From positions 1 through 64,000 of the forward strand of contig NKIN01000002.1 in assembly GCA_002255905.1 (NCBI GenBank): a DNA stretch of 64,000 bases. Direction: 5' to 3'. The stretch is from Burkholderiales bacterium PBB1. GTDB lineage: Bacteria > Pseudomonadota > Gammaproteobacteria > Burkholderiales > Burkholderiaceae_C. This document shows, piece after piece, positions 15,731 to 24,887 of this stretch; within the stretch, counting starts at the first letter, position 1; each line of letters opens with the position of its first letter. The notes below the pieces were generated by a model that was not told the origin of the DNA, made no database searches, and saw only the letters and a list, made by a program, of their open reading frames with translations. The position numbers and the translations under genes are program-made.

Positions 15731-16477
15731 TTATTGCGGCGCGGCGGGCGGTGTGATCACCTGCGGCCCGTCCAGCCAGCGCCATTGCCCCGGCGCCAGA
15801 TCAGCCGGGAGCGTCAGCGCGCCGTAGCGGCTGCGGTGCAGCGCCTCGACGCGGTTGCCCACCGCGGCGACCATGCGCTTGACCTGGTGGTACTTGCCTT
15901 CGGTGAGGGTCATGCGCAGGCCGTGAAGTTCGCCGGCGCCGTCTGGCTGCGGACCCGCAAAGAGACCTGTTGCCTCTGCTGCGGCCGCGCGCACCGGCAC
16001 CGGATCGTCCAGCAAGGTCACGCCGTGCAGCAATTGCTGAACCTGTTCAGCGCTCACCGGGTGTTTGCAGCCGATCTCGTAGACCTTGGGCACATGGTGC
16101 TTGGGCGAGGTCCAACGGTGGATCAGGCCGCCATCGTCGGTCAGCAGCAGCAGGCCGGTGGTGTCTTCGTCGAGCCGGCCCACGGCCTGCACGTCACGGC
16201 GGCGCAACGGGGGCGGCAGCAGGCTGTAGACGCTCGGGTGGTGCTTCGGCTTTTGCGAACACTCGTGGCCCGCGGGCTTGTTCAACACGATCAGCGCCTT
16301 CTCGCGAAACGGCCAGCTCTCGCCGCGCACGCTGAACTGCAGGCCGTGCGGATCGACCTCCTCGAACGGGTCGTCGTGCACCTCGCCTGCGATGCGAACG
16401 AAGCCGGAGACGATCAGGCCCTCGCACTCGCGCCGTGCGCCGAAGCCTTGCGTGTACAGCACCTGCGAGAGCTTCAC
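15731..16477 (-). CDS. rsuA: 16S rRNA pseudouridine(516) synthase
   Basis: A 248-residue RsuA-type enzyme. An N-terminal S4 RNA-binding domain (LSQVLYTQGFGARRECEGLI) is followed by the catalytic domain with the GRLDEDTTGLLLLTDDG motif, whose aspartate (GRLD) is the catalytic residue. It isomerises a uridine of the small-subunit rRNA during ribosome assembly. It begins with GTG at 16477, sharing a GTGA overlap with the stop of the preceding protease gene, so the two are translationally coupled. It could be another RsuA/RluF-type family member, but length and the KPAGHECS segment favour RsuA. Confidence 0.88.
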   Translation of the reverse strand: MKLSQVLYTQGFGARRECEGLIVSGFVRIAGEVHDDPFEEVDPHGLQFSVRGESWPFREKALIVLNKPAGHECSQKPKHHPSVYSLLPPPLRRRDVQAVGRLDEDTTGLLLLTDDGGLIHRWTSPKHHVPKVYEIGCKHPVSAEQVQQLLHGVTLLDDPVPVRAAAAEATGLFAGPQPDGAGELHGLRMTLTEGKYHQVKRMVAAVGNRVEALHRSRYGALTLPADLAPGQWRWLDGPQVITPPAAPQ

Positions 16478-17127
16478 CGCTTGTCCAGGGTCAGTCGATC
16501 GTTCTCGCGCTTCATCTGGAAGCGGGTCAGGAAGCTGTTGCCCAGCAGGATGAAGGGCATCGCCTGTGGCAGCACCGCCGCCTCGACGTTGTAGACCTGC
16601 ACATCACCCACCCGCACCACGTCCAGCGACGCCTTGTAGACTGGCACGGTGCCATTGGCGGTGCCCACCATGTAGCGCGGGTTGCTCTTGTATTTCAGGC
16701 CGATGCGGTCGGCGTCGGCCTCGCCCATCGAGACTGTGGTGGCCCCGGTGTCGACGACGAATTCGACCGCCCGGCCGTTGATGCTGCCGCCCGTCACGAA
16801 GTGGCCCCCCGATCCGGCCGTCAACACGATCTGCGTGCCGCCCCCTGCGCTGTTGGTGCCCCTCAGGCTGACCGGCGACCCGCCGAGTGACAGCGTTTGC
16901 CTGCGGCCCTTGACCTCGACCACGGCCGCATTCGCGTCGACGCTGACCAGCCGGACGCCACCCTGCGTCGCGCCGACGGCCAGCGTGCGCGGCGTGCCGT
17001 CGATCACCAACAAGGCCCGCTCGCCCATGCTGCCGCTGTAGGACACGCTTTGAGCATATGCGGCGGCAGCGAAACTGGCGCTGATCAGCGCCGACAGGCA
17101 GAACCGGGTCGCGAAACGCGCCCTCAC
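16474..17127 (-). CDS. exported retropepsin-like aspartic protease (TIGR02281-type)
   Basis: A 217-residue secreted or periplasmic protein. The signal peptide (FCLSALISASFAAAAYAQS) is cleaved near residue 25. A middle part contains short beta-rich repeats. The retropepsin fold has FVVDTGATTVSMGEADADRIG as the active-site DTG motif (about residues 126-128) and the second hydrophobic motif FILLGNSFL near the C-terminus. One DTG per chain means it would work as a dimer. It starts with GTG at 17127, 2 nt after the yajQ stop, and overlaps rsuA. Substrates of this bacterial clan AA family are not known to me. Confidence 0.82.
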   Translation of the reverse strand: MRARFATRFCLSALISASFAAAAYAQSVSYSGSMGERALLVIDGTPRTLAVGATQGGVRLVSVDANAAVVEVKGRRQTLSLGGSPVSLRGTNSAGGGTQIVLTAGSGGHFVTGGSINGRAVEFVVDTGATTVSMGEADADRIGLKYKSNPRYMVGTANGTVPVYKASLDVVRVGDVQVYNVEAAVLPQAMPFILLGNSFLTRFQMKRENDRLTLDKR

Positions 17128-17129
17128 GC

Positions 17130-17618
17130 TCAGTCGCGGAAGTTGTTGAACGACAGTGGCACCTCGGGCAGGTCCTTGCGGATCAGCGCCATCGCGGCCT
17201 GCAGGTCGTCGCGCTTGGCGCCGGTGACGCGCACCGTGTCGCCCTGGATCGCGGCCTGCACTTTCAGCTTGCTCTGCTTGACGGCGGTCTGCAGCTTCTT
17301 GGCGGTCTCGCTGTCGATGCCGTTCTTGATGACGATCAGCTGCTTGACCTTGTCGCCACCGATCTTCTCGATCTTGGCACTGCGGTCCAGATAACGCACG
17401 TCGACACTGCGCTTGGCCAGCTTGGCCAGCACGATGTCCATCACCTGGCCGATCTGGAAATCGCTGTCGGCCCAGACCGTCAGCTCCTTGTCCTTCAACT
17501 CGACCTTCGAGGACGAGCCCTTGAAGTCGAAGCGGGTGCCGATTTCCTTGCTGGCCTGGTCGACGGCGTTGCGCACTTCGACGAGATTGGGTTCGAGCAC
17601 GGTGTCAAAGCTGGGCAT
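17130..17618 (-). CDS. yajQ: YajQ family nucleotide-binding protein
   Basis: A 162-residue protein of the usual YajQ length, beginning [19 protein letters not shown], with the hallmark [10 protein letters not shown] and the closing [13 protein letters not shown]. The family has two ferredoxin-like domains. In Xanthomonas a member binds cyclic di-GMP and modulates transcription; others are implicated in RNA or nucleotide binding. The reading frame is open much further upstream, across murB, but the ATG at 17618 gives the conserved N-terminus. It is the first gene of the operon yajQ-protease-rsuA-ribF and is divergent from murB with a 63-bp shared promoter region. Confidence 0.93.
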   Translation of the reverse strand: MPSFDTVLEPNLVEVRNAVDQASKEIGTRFDFKGSSSKVELKDKELTVWADSDFQIGQVMDIVLAKLAKRSVDVRYLDRSAKIEKIGGDKVKQLIVIKNGIDSETAKKLQTAVKQSKLKVQAAIQGDTVRVTGAKRDDLQAAMALIRKDLPEVPLSFNNFRD

Positions 17619-17681
17619 GGCAGGCGGTCTTTCGTGGGGGCGTTGCCGCAGTGGCGACGGTCTATCGTTGAAAATTCTGCC

Positions 17682-18710
17682 ATGCACATCGAGTCGGGCG
17701 TCGGCCTTCGCACCTACAACACCTTCGGTCTGCCGGCCGTGGCCCAGACCCTGGTGCGAATCGCGAGCGACGCCGATGTGCGCAGCGTGGTCCATCATCC
17801 CACGCTGGGGCCGGCCCCGAAGTTCGTTCTGGGTGGCGGCAGCAACATCATCCTGACGCGCGACATGCCGCAGGTGGTGCTGAAGGTCGAGGTGCCCGGC
17901 CTGCGGCTGTTGCAGGCGCGCACCGATGCGTGGATCGTCGAGGCGGGTGCGGGCGAGTCCTGGCATGGGCTGGTGATGTGGACGCTGGCGCAGGGCTACC
18001 CCGGGCTCGAAAACCTGGCGTTGATTCCCGGCACCGTGGGCGCGTCTCCGGTGCAGAACATCGGTGCCTACGGCGTCGAGCTGCAGGACCGCTTCGAGTC
18101 GCTGGACGCGGTGGATCTGCGCACTGGCGACACGGTCACGCTGGGCCCGCAGCAGTGCGCCTTCGGCTACCGCGACAGCGTGTTCAAGCAAGCGCTGGCC
18201 GGGCAGGTGGTCATCACCCGCGTGCGATTTCGGCTTCCGCGCCCGTGGCAGCCCGCGCTGGGCTACCTGGAACTGGAGCGTAAGCTGGCCGAATGGCGAT
18301 CCGCCAATCCGCACGCCCAACCGAACGCGCAGCAGGTGGCCGAGTGGGTGATCGCGATCCGCCGCGCCAAGCTGCCCGACCCGGCGCAGCTCGGCAATGC
18401 CGGCAGCTTCTTCAAGAACCCGGTGGTGACGCCCGAGCAGTGCCGCGACATCATCGGCCGCGACGCGGAAATCGTGCACTACCCGATGCCCGATGGCAGC
18501 GTGAAGCTGGCCGCGGGCTGGATGATCGACGCCTGCGGATGGAAGGGCAAGACCGTGGGGCAGGCCGGTGTCTACGAGAAACAGGCGCTGGTGCTGGTCA
18601 ACCGTGGCGACGCGATCGGCTCCGAGGTGATGACACTCTCGCGCGCGATCCAGGAAAGCGTCTACGGCCGCTTCGGCATACGGCTGGAGACCGAGCCAGT
18701 GATCGTCTGA
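17682..18710 (+). CDS. murB: UDP-N-acetylenolpyruvoylglucosamine reductase
   Basis: A 342-residue type I MurB, equal in length to the E. coli enzyme. The start at ATG 17682 gives [19 protein letters not shown], the conserved N-terminus. The FAD-binding part carries [10 protein letters not shown] and [20 protein letters not shown]. The C-terminal catalytic domain has the active-site serine in [11 protein letters not shown]. The catalytic glutamate lies near the end (LETEP). It reduces the enolpyruvyl group to form UDP-MurNAc in peptidoglycan synthesis, using NADPH. It is convergent with selD, with only 5 bp between stops. Confidence 0.95.
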   Translation: MHIESGVGLRTYNTFGLPAVAQTLVRIASDADVRSVVHHPTLGPAPKFVLGGGSNIILTRDMPQVVLKVEVPGLRLLQARTDAWIVEAGAGESWHGLVMWTLAQGYPGLENLALIPGTVGASPVQNIGAYGVELQDRFESLDAVDLRTGDTVTLGPQQCAFGYRDSVFKQALAGQVVITRVRFRLPRPWQPALGYLELERKLAEWRSANPHAQPNAQQVAEWVIAIRRAKLPDPAQLGNAGSFFKNPVVTPEQCRDIIGRDAEIVHYPMPDGSVKLAAGWMIDACGWKGKTVGQAGVYEKQALVLVNRGDAIGSEVMTLSRAIQESVYGRFGIRLETEPVIV

Positions 18711-18715
18711 CGCTC

Positions 18716-19774
18716 TCAGCGCAGGGTCAGGCCCACCGGGCCTTCGCTCACCTCGCCGATCACCGCCGCCTGCGCAAAGCCGTGGTTGTGGAAGATGTCC
18801 AGCACGTCGTCGACCGCCTCCGGACTGCACGACACCAGCAAGCCGCCACTGGTCTGCGGGTCGTTGAGCAGCGCGATGTCGGTGTCTGAGCAGTTCGCAG
18901 GCAGTGTCACCTGAGCGCGATGCGCAGCCCAGTTGCGGCCCGACGCACCGGTCACCAGGCCCCGTTCTGCCAGCTCGCGCACGCCTGCCAGCAGCGGGAC
19001 GTTTTTCCAATCGATGTGCACTCGCCGCTTCGCGCCGCGCGCCAGTTCGAGCGTGTGCCCGGCCAGCCCGAAGCCAGTGACATCGGTCAGCGCGTGCACA
19101 CCGGCGAGTTGGGCCAGCGCGATGCCTGGCTTGTTCAGCTGGGTGGTGCTGGCGAGCATCTGCGCGTAACCCGCCGGGCTGAGCTCGTTCTTTTTCAGCG
19201 CTGCCGACAGCACGCCGACGCCGATGGGCTTGCCCAGCACCAGCTGGTCGCCAGCGCGCGCGTCGGCATTGCGCTTGACGCGGCTCGGGTGCACCAGCCC
19301 GAGCACCACCAACCCGTAGATCGGCTCGACCGAATCGATGGTGTGGCCGCCCGCGATCGGAATGCCCGCCTCGGCGCAGACACTTTCACCGCCTTGCAGG
19401 ATGGCCGCGATCGTCTCGATCGGCAGCACGTTGACCGGCATGCCCACCAGGGCCAGTGCGAAGATCGGCGTGCCGCCCATCGCATAGACATCGCTGATGG
19501 CGTTGGTGGCGGCGATGCGGCCGAAGTCACGCGGGTCGTCGACGATGGGCATGAAGAAGTCGGTGGTCGCGACCAGCGCCTGCTCGTCGTTCAACTGGTA
19601 GACCGCGGCGTCGTCCGAGGTCTCGATGCCCACCAGCAGTTCCTTGGGCAGCGGGAACCCCGACGACTGCTTCAGGATCTGGGACAGCACGCCCGGTGCG
19701 ATCTTGCAGCCACAGCCGCCACCGTGGGCGAGGGATGTAAGGCGTGGGAGAGCGGCGGGGTCGTGGGTGGTCAT
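18716..19774 (-). CDS. selD: selenide, water dikinase (Cys form)
   Basis: A 352-residue SelD that makes selenophosphate from selenide and ATP. The catalytic position is cysteine, not selenocysteine: [14 protein letters not shown] at residues about 17-30, with no in-frame TGA. It also has the ETSDDAAVY and [32 protein letters not shown] motifs of the AIRS-like fold. The C-terminal part has [15 protein letters not shown] and [10 protein letters not shown]. It is divergent from the SenA-like gene (142 bp between starts), suggesting that its product feeds a selenium-containing small molecule, selenoneine, in addition to or instead of tRNA and protein selenium. It could equally be the general SelD of the genome. 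Confidence 0.93.
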   Translation of the reverse strand: MTTHDPAALPRLTSLAHGGGCGCKIAPGVLSQILKQSSGFPLPKELLVGIETSDDAAVYQLNDEQALVATTDFFMPIVDDPRDFGRIAATNAISDVYAMGGTPIFALALVGMPVNVLPIETIAAILQGGESVCAEAGIPIAGGHTIDSVEPIYGLVVLGLVHPSRVKRNADARAGDQLVLGKPIGVGVLSAALKKNELSPAGYAQMLASTTQLNKPGIALAQLAGVHALTDVTGFGLAGHTLELARGAKRRVHIDWKNVPLLAGVRELAERGLVTGASGRNWAAHRAQVTLPANCSDTDIALLNDPQTSGGLLVSCSPEAVDDVLDIFHNHGFAQAAVIGEVSEGPVGLTLR

Positions 19775-19915
19775 GGCAACACGTTGGTGGTCGGATCGTC
19801 GAAGGACAGCCTCGCATCATCGCCTGACTCGAGAAACTCCCGATCCCCGACCGGGTGCCTCCTGTGAGAATCGCGCCGCTGCGTCCAATCCGGCCGGCCG
19901 ATTGCGAGGAGTGAC

Positions 19916-21217
19916 TTGGACAACGACGCACTACATCGGCGAGACCCTCGCGCGCAGGACGCCAGGTCGCCGTTGTTGCGTCGCGCAGGCAAGGAACTCC
20001 TGTCGCTGGCGCTGATGGACGCCAGGAACCAGACCTTGCGCTGGTTGTCGGTGTACGAGGCCGCGCTGGCTGATGGCCACTGGCGGGTGCCGATGCAGCC
20101 CGAGTTGAACCCGCCGCTGTGGGAGGTCGGCCACATCGGCTGGTTCCAGGAGTACTGGATCGGCCGACACGTTCAGCGCCAGCGCGGCACGGCCTGCGAC
20201 CCGACCGGCATCCGACTCGCCTCGGTGGAACCCCATGCCGATGCCTGGTACGACCCGGCGAGGGTGCCCCATGAACGCCGCTGGATGCTCGATCTGCCGG
20301 GCCTGCAACGAACCAAGGACTACCTGGCCGCCACCCTGGAGATCACGCTCGATCTGCTCGACGCGACCGACACCGAGGGCGCCGACCCGGACGTGGTCCT
20401 GTATTTCCATCGCCTGGCGCTGTTCCATGAAGACCGGCTGTGCGAACGTCTGGCCACAATGGCGCAGACGCTGGGGCTGCCCTTGCGCGAAGCGGCCGAT
20501 GGCCGCGCCGGCCCTCATGAGCTGCTGCCAACCTGGTCGCCGCACGGCGGTACCGCACAGCGGCCGCCTCTGACCTTTGCCCCGACACGCTGGACACTGG
20601 GGCTCGCGCGCGGGAATGGGTTTGTGTTCGACAACGAGGTGTCTGCGCACGAGGCCCAGGTGCCGGAGTTCGAGATCGACTCCCAGGCCGTGACGTGGGC
20701 GCAGTACGTGGATTTCGTCGAAGACGGTGGCTACGATGACGCCCGCTGGTGGTCGGCCGAGGGCTGGCAATGGGTGCAGCGCAAATCCCGCCGTGTGCCG
20801 CGCCATGTGGCCCATCTGCGGCAAGGCGTTGTGCAACGCCGCTTCGGCGAGCTGGTGCACCTGCCTCTGCAGCAGCCCGTCACGCACGTCAGCTGGCACG
20901 AGGCCGAAGCCTGGTGCCATTGGGCGGGGCGGCGTCTGCCAGCCGAGATCGAATGGGAAGCGGCGGCCCATCAGGGTGCCAGCCGTGGCTTTCGCTGGGG
21001 CGACGTCTGGGAGTGGACGGCCAGCACGTTCAGACCCTATCCAGGGTTCAGCCCGGACCCTGACCGCAACTATTCAGAGCCCTGTTTCGGCACGCACAAG
21101 GTGTTGCGGGGCGCGTCGTTCGCCACCGCGGGCCGGCTGCGGCACCCGAAATACCGCCATTTCCTTCGGCCCGAGCGGGACGATGTCTTCGGCGGATTTC
21201 GCAGCTGTGCGGTGTGA
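19916..21217 (+). CDS. SenA/EgtB-like nonheme iron C-S/C-Se bond-forming enzyme (atypical metal site)
   Basis: A 433-residue two-domain protein: an N-terminal DinB-like helical domain (about 25-190) and a C-terminal FGE/sulfatase-modifying-like domain (about 215-433) with FDNEVSAHEAQVPEFEID, GDVWEWTASTFRPYPGF and VLRGASFAT. This is the EgtB/OvoA/SenA architecture. Beside selD it most resembles SenA, which joins selenosugar to hercynine in selenoneine synthesis. EgtB-type enzymes bind iron with one His plus H-x3-H-x-E. Here H73 (EVGHIGWF) and H171 are present, but the motif reads HEDRLCE, so the third His is Leu175. No SenB glycosyltransferase lies nearby. The start is a TTG with AGGAG 4 nt upstream; no other start fits. 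Either a diverged enzyme or one with a different metal site. Confidence 0.72.
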   Translation: MDNDALHRRDPRAQDARSPLLRRAGKELLSLALMDARNQTLRWLSVYEAALADGHWRVPMQPELNPPLWEVGHIGWFQEYWIGRHVQRQRGTACDPTGIRLASVEPHADAWYDPARVPHERRWMLDLPGLQRTKDYLAATLEITLDLLDATDTEGADPDVVLYFHRLALFHEDRLCERLATMAQTLGLPLREAADGRAGPHELLPTWSPHGGTAQRPPLTFAPTRWTLGLARGNGFVFDNEVSAHEAQVPEFEIDSQAVTWAQYVDFVEDGGYDDARWWSAEGWQWVQRKSRRVPRHVAHLRQGVVQRRFGELVHLPLQQPVTHVSWHEAEAWCHWAGRRLPAEIEWEAAAHQGASRGFRWGDVWEWTASTFRPYPGFSPDPDRNYSEPCFGTHKVLRGASFATAGRLRHPKYRHFLRPERDDVFGGFRSCAV

Positions 21218-21413
21218 CTTTCAAGAGCCGCCAGGCCTGAATCAATGGCATGTGTTCTACCGCTTGGCGCTTGAGTCTGTCTCTGCGCGCCAGCGCGATC
21301 TGGCCGCCATTCCAAGTTCGGGCGCTACAGGCGCTGCTCGCGAGTGCTTCCAAAAAAGAACTGGCCGCAGATGAGCAGCGACCAGCTGTTTTCGTAACTA
21401 CCTGACTTCGAGG

Positions 21414-21920
21414 TCAGTCGGCTTTGCGACGCAGCGCGACAAATCCGACGATACCCAGGCCGGCAAGCATCAGTGCGTAGGTTTCGGGCTCGGGTACCGG
21501 AGTCACTGTGTAGTTCGCACCGATCAAGGCGAGACCTGGATACTGACCGAGACCGTCAAGCGTGCCGCTGGCCTTCACGAGGTAGTTGCCTGCAGCGACA
21601 TTGGTGAAGTGGAACCCGGCTGCCGTGGCGTCCAAGTCACCGATCAGAGCGCCTACCGTGCCGCTGGTGAAAGTGACTTGATCCAACGTCAGAGTGAACT
21701 GGAACGGGTCTGGAAAAGTCACGTTGGTGGCTGCAAACAAACTGCCCGTCAGATCGGACAGCGAACTCACCGAAATGGTGCCGATCGTCACGTTGCTGAA
21801 CGAAGAGCCAGTGATCGGGGACGCCAAGATCGTCAGGGCGGACGCATTCAGTGAAGTCGCTGCCAAGATTGCAGCGACAGAGGCGCTCCTGCGGGCGAAT
21901 TTGACAAATGATGATTGCAT
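21414..21920 (-). CDS. PEP-CTERM-anchored secreted protein
   Basis: A 168-residue exported protein. The signal peptide ends near SLNASA. The mature part is beta-rich with FPDPFQFTLTLDQVTF and FHFTNVAAGNYLVKASGTL, resembling the FxDxF-type PEP-CTERM proteins. The C-terminus is a full sorting signal: VPEPETYALMLAGLGIVGF followed by basic RRK. The exosortase XrtA would cut at the PEP motif and pass the protein to the cell surface. The ATG at 21920 has CGGAG 6 nt upstream. It stands alone with gene-free DNA upstream, and its role is unknown. Confidence 0.85.
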   Translation of the reverse strand: MQSSFVKFARRSASVAAILAATSLNASALTILASPITGSSFSNVTIGTISVSSLSDLTGSLFAATNVTFPDPFQFTLTLDQVTFTSGTVGALIGDLDATAAGFHFTNVAAGNYLVKASGTLDGLGQYPGLALIGANYTVTPVPEPETYALMLAGLGIVGFVALRRKAD

Positions 21921-22249
21921 TTTTTACTCCGAAAGTGGGCTGTTTGGCGAAGGACTGTCGAAGCCTAAGCAAGTACTGTGCTTACTATGCTATGGGAAGC
22001 CGGTGACGACATCCCCGCACTTGAGGGGTGTGGTTGCATCTTCGGCAAGCTTTTGTAACCGGTGCAGGGTGTCGACGAGCGGTTTGATGCGCAGAGTCTG
22101 AAGGTCGGAAATGTCCCATGCCCTCGTGACCATTGCATGACACGCAGCGGCTCAGCACAGAGCTGTTCGTCCAAATGCCCGTGGTGTTCGCAAATCACAG
22201 GCCGGCACCAATCATGTGCCCTTCATAAACGGCGAATGCTCCGGACAAC
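21921..22249. other. gene-free stretch between PEP-CTERM gene and znuA
   Basis: About 330 bases with no ORF that shows a recognisable motif or codon pattern. The part next to 21920 must carry the promoter of the PEP-CTERM gene (minus strand). The base composition is somewhat less GC-rich than the neighbours. I see no terminator, tRNA or repeat here. Confidence 0.5.
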
Positions 22250-23176
22250 TCAGCGTCCCAACGACATCGCCTCCACCAGCGTCCGCACGTTGTGCTCGAA
22301 CATGTGCAGGTAGGTGTCGGCGTCGGTGCCCGGGAGCGACAGCGCATCGGAGTACAGCTTGCCGCCGACCTTCAGCCCGGCTTCACGGGCGATGCGTTCG
22401 ATCAGTCGGGGGTCGCTGATGTTCTCGACCAGCAAGGCGCTGGCCTTGGCTTCGCGGGCCTGGCGGACGATGCGTGCCACGGCGTCGGCCGAGGGTTCGC
22501 TGCCGGTGGTCCAGCCGCGCGGCGCGATGAAGGTGATGCCGTAGGCCGCGGCGAAGTAACCGAAGGCGTCGTGTGACGTGATGACGCGGCGGCGCTCGGC
22601 GGGCACGGCGGCAATGCGGGCGCGAATGTCGCGATCGAGCGCAGCCAGACGCTGCAGGTAAGCCGCGGCGCGGGTGTCGACCTCGGCGGCGCGTTCGGGT
22701 GACTTGGCTGCCAGCGCAGCCACCAGGGCTGCTCGGACGTTCTCGGCGTAACGCTGGCCGTTGGCGAGGTCCTGCCAGGCGTGCGGATCGGCGCCGCCTG
22801 ACAGCTGACGGAGTGCGACGCCGCGGCTGGCGACGACGACCGGGCCGCGGTAGCCTGACGCCTTGATCAGGCGGTCGATCCAGCCCTCGAAGCGCAGCCC
22901 GTTGGTCACGACGAGATCGGCGCCTGCGACGCGGCGCACGTCGGACGGTGTGGGCTCGAACACATGCGCGTCGGCGTTCGGGCCGACCAGTGCGCTCACC
23001 TCGACCGCGGTGCCGCCGACCTCGCGGGCGATGTCTGCCAGCACCGAGAAGGTGGCCACGACCTTGAGCGGCGGCGTGGACGCTTCGGCGGCTCGCACCA
23101 TCGGCCATGCCGCTGCGCTGCCGAGCCCGCACCAGAGCTGGCGCTGGAAGGCGCGCCGCGTCGAACTGAAATCCAT
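22250..23176 (-). CDS. znuA: zinc ABC transporter, periplasmic binding protein (ZnuA-like, no His loop)
   Basis: A 308-residue cluster-A-I metal-binding lipoprotein or periplasmic protein. The metal site can be followed by motif: His in PNADAHVFEPTPSDV, His in GGADPHAWQD, His in TSHDAFGYFAAAYG and the acidic ligand in VENISDPRLIERIARE. The His-rich flexible loop that typical ZnuA proteins carry between the first two motifs is absent. It captures Zn(II) in the periplasm for ZnuBC. The start at 23176 gives a signal sequence with RRAFQRQLWCGLGSAAAWPMVRAAEA, which has a possible Tat RR. It is the last gene of the zur operon, 2 nt after znuB. An Mn-type specificity cannot be excluded by sequence alone, but Zur control argues for zinc. 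Confidence 0.85.
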   Translation of the reverse strand: MDFSSTRRAFQRQLWCGLGSAAAWPMVRAAEASTPPLKVVATFSVLADIAREVGGTAVEVSALVGPNADAHVFEPTPSDVRRVAGADLVVTNGLRFEGWIDRLIKASGYRGPVVVASRGVALRQLSGGADPHAWQDLANGQRYAENVRAALVAALAAKSPERAAEVDTRAAAYLQRLAALDRDIRARIAAVPAERRRVITSHDAFGYFAAAYGITFIAPRGWTTGSEPSADAVARIVRQAREAKASALLVENISDPRLIERIAREAGLKVGGKLYSDALSLPGTDADTYLHMFEHNVRTLVEAMSLGR

Positions 23177-23178
23177 CT

Positions 23179-24066
23179 TCAAGCCTTTCGATGTGCGCGC
23201 TGTGACAACTGCCGCGCGAGCAGGCTGTCGCGCCGGCCGATCAGCAGCGACAGCATGTAGAAGCCGCCGGCCAGCAGCACGATGGCCGGGCCGGACGGCA
23301 GGTTGGCGTGGTACGACAGCAGCAGTCCGCCCCAGCCGCTGAGCACCGCGAACAGCGCTGCCACCGCGGCCAGGCTCCAGACCTCGGCGGCCCAGAAGCG
23401 TGCGGCAGTGGCCGGCAACATCATCAGACCGACCGCCATCAGTGTCCCCAATGCCTGGAAGCCGCCCACCAGGTTCAGCACCAGCAGCATCAGGAACAGG
23501 CCGTGCACCCAGGCACCGGCGTGGCCCAGATGGCGCAGGAAGCCGGGGTCGAAGCACTCGACCACCAGCGGCCGGTAGACCACCGCCAGTGCGAGCAGGC
23601 TGGCCGTGGTGATGCCGGCGATCAGCAGCAGCGAGGCGTCATCGACCGCGAGCACGGTGCCGAACAGCACGCGCATCAGATCGACGCTGTTGCCACGCAT
23701 CGAGATGATCATCACGCCAGCGGCGAGTGCGATCAGATAGAAGGCGGCGAAGCTCGCGTCCTCGCGTTGGGGCGTCAGCCGCGCAACCAGCCCCGCCAGA
23801 CCGGCCACCGCGACGGCGGCCACGAAGCCGCCGATGCTCATGGCCCACAACGAGAAGCCGAACATCACGAAGGCGAGTGCTGCACCCGGCAGCAAAGCGT
23901 GGGCGATTGCATCGCCAACGAGGCTCATACGGCGCAGCACCAGCAGTGTGCCGATCGGCCCGCAGCTCAGACCCAGCGCCAGGCAGGCGACCAGCGCGCG
24001 GCGCATGAATCCGAATTCGACGAACGGCTGGATCAGCAGCGCATTCAGCGTGGCCAGCAGCGTCAT
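23179..24066 (-). CDS. znuB: zinc ABC transporter permease
   Basis: A 295-residue ABC-3 family membrane protein with about eight hydrophobic helices. It includes the family's coupling region around RRMSLVGDAIAHALLPGAALAF (residues about 43-64), where the D-A-hydrophobic-H-alpha pattern contacts the ATPase. It forms the inner-membrane pore for zinc import with ZnuC. The ATG at 24066 overlaps the znuC stop (ATGA), so translation is coupled. Longer in-frame starts lie inside znuC and are unlikely. Confidence 0.9.
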   Translation of the reverse strand: MTLLATLNALLIQPFVEFGFMRRALVACLALGLSCGPIGTLLVLRRMSLVGDAIAHALLPGAALAFVMFGFSLWAMSIGGFVAAVAVAGLAGLVARLTPQREDASFAAFYLIALAAGVMIISMRGNSVDLMRVLFGTVLAVDDASLLLIAGITTASLLALAVVYRPLVVECFDPGFLRHLGHAGAWVHGLFLMLLVLNLVGGFQALGTLMAVGLMMLPATAARFWAAEVWSLAAVAALFAVLSGWGGLLLSYHANLPSGPAIVLLAGGFYMLSLLIGRRDSLLARQLSQRAHRKA

Positions 24067-24887
24067 GCTGGTCGCCCCGATTCGGTGGTGGCCTGCGGCA
24101 CGGCGCACCAGTCGGCGTGCTCGTCCCATTGCTCGGCCATCTGCTGTGCCCGCATCAGGTGCTTCGGGATCAGCACCTCGTCGGTCGGACCGTGCGCCAC
24201 GCATTCGCGCGCCAGCAGCAGCGCGGTTGGAAAGTGTTCGCGCACCTGGGCGAGGTCGTGCAACACCGCGATCACCGTGCGGCCTTCGGCATGCCAGTGC
24301 CGCACCAACCGCATCAGGTCGGTCGTGGTGCGGGTGTCGATTGCGTTGAACGGCTCGTCGAGCAGGATCACCGGCGCGTCCTGCATCAGCACCCGTGCGA
24401 ACAGCACGCGCTGGAACTGGCCGACCGACAGCTCCGAGATCAGCCGATGCTCGAAGCCGATCAGCCCCACCAGTGTCAGTGCGCGCAAGGCCGCCTGCCG
24501 TTGCGCTGCCGTGGCGCCACGGAACCAGCCGATGCGGGGCCAGGCACCCAGCATCACCACATCGAGCACGCCCAGCGGAAAGCTGCGATCGATGCCCGAC
24601 TGTTGTGGCAGGTAGGCCAGCCCTCCGTGCCGCAGGCCCCCCGTTCGCACGCGGCCTGTGCTGGGCTGCACGCGGCCGGTCAGCGCGTCCAGCAGCGAGC
24701 TTTTGCCGGCACCGTTCGGGCCGATCACCGCGGTGAGCGAGCCGGGCTCGAAGCGGCAGCTGACGTGGTGCACCGCGGGGTGCTGGCGGTAGCTGACCGT
24801 CAGGTCCTCGACCTCGATCGCCGGCGGCCTGACCGCAGCCGCCTCGGTGTGGGCGTGTGCGTGGATGATCGACTCGACCCCGTTCAT
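24063..24887 (-). CDS. znuC: zinc ABC transporter ATP-binding protein
   Basis: A 274-residue ABC ATPase. Walker A GPNGAGKSS lies at about residues 54-62, the signature is LSVGQFQR, Walker B is PVILLDEPF and the switch histidine is VIAVLHD. The N-terminus has an extra HAHAHTE stretch before the domain, which could bind metal. The ATG at 24887 overlaps the stop of the preceding His-rich gene. It energises zinc import through ZnuB. Confidence 0.9.
   Translation of the reverse strand: MNGVESIIHAHAHTEAAAVRPPAIEVEDLTVSYRQHPAVHHVSCRFEPGSLTAVIGPNGAGKSSLLDALTGRVQPSTGRVRTGGLRHGGLAYLPQQSGIDRSFPLGVLDVVMLGAWPRIGWFRGATAAQRQAALRALTLVGLIGFEHRLISELSVGQFQRVLFARVLMQDAPVILLDEPFNAIDTRTTTDLMRLVRHWHAEGRTVIAVLHDLAQVREHFPTALLLARECVAHGPTDEVLIPKHLMRAQQMAEQWDEHADWCAVPQATTESGRPA

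Noticed and set aside
17619-19010. N-terminal extension of the yajQ frame across murB
   Set aside because: YajQ proteins start at MPSFD; the extension is antisense to murB.
18910-19774. Possible selenocysteine codon in selD
   Set aside because: The catalytic position is TGC (Cys) and there is no in-frame TGA.
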